Source: Massilia terrae (GTDB taxonomy: Bacteria; Pseudomonadota; Gammaproteobacteria; Burkholderiales; Burkholderiaceae_D). Taken from it: 64,000 nucleotides of DNA. The stretch spans positions 1,240,001 to 1,304,000 of the forward strand of contig NZ_JANUGU010000001.1 in the NCBI RefSeq assembly GCF_024753145.1, given 5' to 3'. The notes under the pieces are model-generated. The model did not search any database. It was not told where the DNA came from and saw only the letters and a list, made by a program, of their open reading frames with translations. Of the stretch, positions 62,934-64,000 are shown in pieces; position 1 is the stretch's first letter; each line of letters starts with the position of its first letter. The translations under genes were made by a program, and so were the position numbers.

Positions 62934-64000
62934 ATGACTGACCGTTCCAATACCAATAACGACACCCCGGCCAGCCGCAAAGGCAGCCTTGCCGCCTTCC
63001 GCGGCCTGTTCCCCTTCCTTCGCCCCTACCGCAAGCAGTTCGCCATGGCCGGCATCGCGCTGGTGGTCGCCGCCGCGGCCACGCTCGCGATTCCCTATGC
63101 CTTCAAGCAGATGATCGACCTGGGCTTCGGCGCGTCGGCCGGCCCGCGCAGCATCCGGCATGTGGACGCCACCTTCCTCGCCCTCTTCGCCGTCGCCACC
63201 ATCCTGGCGCTGGCGACGGCGGCCCGCTACTACACGGTGTCATGGCTGGGCGAACGCGTCACCGCCGACCTGCGCGAAGCCGTGTACCGCCACGTGGTCC
63301 AGCAAAGCCCTGAATTCTTCGAGACCACCCAGACCGGCGAGGTGCTGTCGCGCCTGACCACCGACACCACCCTGATCCAGAGCGTGGTCGGCAGCAGCAT
63401 CTCGGTCGCGCTGCGCAACGCCCTGCTGTTCGTCGGCGGCCTGGCCATGCTGTTCGTGACCAGCGTGAAGCTCTCGTCCATCATCCTCGGCCTGCTGGTG
63501 CTGGTGGTGGTGCCGATCGTGCTGTTTGGCCGCCGCGTGCGCAAGCTGTCGCGCGCCTCGCAGGACAGCATCGCCGACGCTTCCGCCATGGCCGGCGAAA
63601 TGCTCAACGCGATGCCGACCGTGCAGGCCTTTACCCACGAGCGCATCGAGGCCGACCGCTTCGGCAAGAGCGTCGAGGGCGCGTTCGCCACCGCCATGCG
63701 CCGCATCCGCGCCCGCGCCTTCCTCACCATGCTGGCCATCGTCCTGGTGTTCGGCACCATCGTATTCGTGCTGTGGCTGGGCGCGCACGCGGTGCTGTCC
63801 GGCGCCATGACGGGCGGCGACCTTGGCCAGTTCATCCTGTACGCCTCCATCGTGGCCGGCGCGATCGGCGCGTTGTCCGAAGTGCTCGGTGAAGCGCAGC
63901 GCGCCGCCGGCGCCACCGAGCGCCTGCTCGAACTGCTGGGCGCCCGCTCGGAGATCCAGAACCCGGCGCATCCGAAACAGCTGCCGCAGCGTACCGCGGC
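62934..64000 (+). CDS. ABC exporter, fused membrane and (unseen) ATPase domains, 3' end outside window
   Basis: Reading from ATG at 62934, 355 codons are open to the window edge. The visible part is an ABC transporter type 1 membrane domain with six helices (about 35-325), including FETTQTGEVLSRLTTDT in the coupling region and GEMLNAMPTVQAFTHE, typical of MsbA/MdlB-like half-transporters. The nucleotide-binding domain would follow beyond 64000. It begins eight bases after the lipocalin gene and is probably co-transcribed, although it belongs to a different ABC class from the FtsX-type permease. Confidence 0.88.
   Translation, partial: MTDRSNTNNDTPASRKGSLAAFRGLFPFLRPYRKQFAMAGIALVVAAAATLAIPYAFKQMIDLGFGASAGPRSIRHVDATFLALFAVATILALATAARYYTVSWLGERVTADLREAVYRHVVQQSPEFFETTQTGEVLSRLTTDTTLIQSVVGSSISVALRNALLFVGGLAMLFVTSVKLSSIILGLLVLVVVPIVLFGRRVRKLSRASQDSIADASAMAGEMLNAMPTVQAFTHERIEADRFGKSVEGAFATAMRRIRARAFLTMLAIVLVFGTIVFVLWLGAHAVLSGAMTGGDLGQFILYASIVAGAIGALSEVLGEAQRAAGATERLLELLGARSEIQNPAHPKQLPQRTA

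Overview
The window is GC-rich, densely coded chromosomal DNA. Its gene content (a DUF2863 protein, a cyoABCD-SURF1-RegBA operon, an FCD-regulated hexuronate operon, homogentisate catabolism, a DUF2069 protein) and its dispersed short REP-like hairpins point to a betaproteobacterium of the Burkholderiales. An Oxalobacteraceae member such as Massilia, Duganella or Janthinobacterium is most likely. That placement is inferred from protein families and codon bias, not from a marker gene. I saw no rRNA, tRNA, CRISPR array, prophage or complete insertion sequence.

Layout. 1-6.4 kb: the tail of a Gly/Ser/Gln-rich protein, a glycosyltransferase fused to an FAD oxidoreductase, a decayed HTH fragment, a DUF2863 protein and a polysaccharide-deacetylase lipoprotein. 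6.5-15.9 kb: a minus-strand hexuronate catabolic operon (uxaC-uxaA-uxaB-exuT-kdgK-gntR) with a chemoreceptor gene 37 bp behind it, and a promoter region carrying a palindrome and three operator-like repeats. 16-28 kb: purine permease, DUF481 outer-membrane protein, DoxX, MFS/thioredoxin pair, truncated DUF3606 gene, PBP1A, ClC channel, MarR regulator, YbdK ligase and a Kef-like antiporter with a structured leader. 27.6-34 kb: metallophosphatase lipoprotein divergent from a TonB receptor, a SorAB-like sulfite dehydrogenase, and a lower-GC orphan gene.

34-42 kb: regA, regB, surf1 and cyoDCBA form one tightly overlapping minus-strand operon, read cyoA to regA. It couples a terminal ubiquinol oxidase, an assembly factor and a redox-sensing two-component system. 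42-47.5 kb: small hydrolases, a hemerythrin protein, an esterase-like protein lacking its catalytic Ser and His, LrgA/LrgB and a LysR regulator. 47.6-54.9 kb: homogentisate dioxygenase, persulfide dioxygenase, a methyltransferase, an aromatic-type amino acid permease, a CBS protein, an O-acetylhomoserine sulfhydrylase and an Mpo1-like protein. 55-64 kb: a YihY-family membrane protein, then a plus-strand run of overlapping genes: wrbA, DUF2069, D-2-hydroxyacid dehydrogenase, DUF4124, FtsX-type permease, AttH-like lipocalin and an ABC exporter cut by the window edge.

Most of the window is recognisable housekeeping and catabolic DNA. The items most worth a second look are the glycosyltransferase/FAD fusion, the uxa control region and its linked chemoreceptor, the esterase with two lost catalytic residues, the permease/AttH pair without a local ATPase, the antiporter leader hairpin, the low-GC orphan gene, and the REP-like hairpin family.
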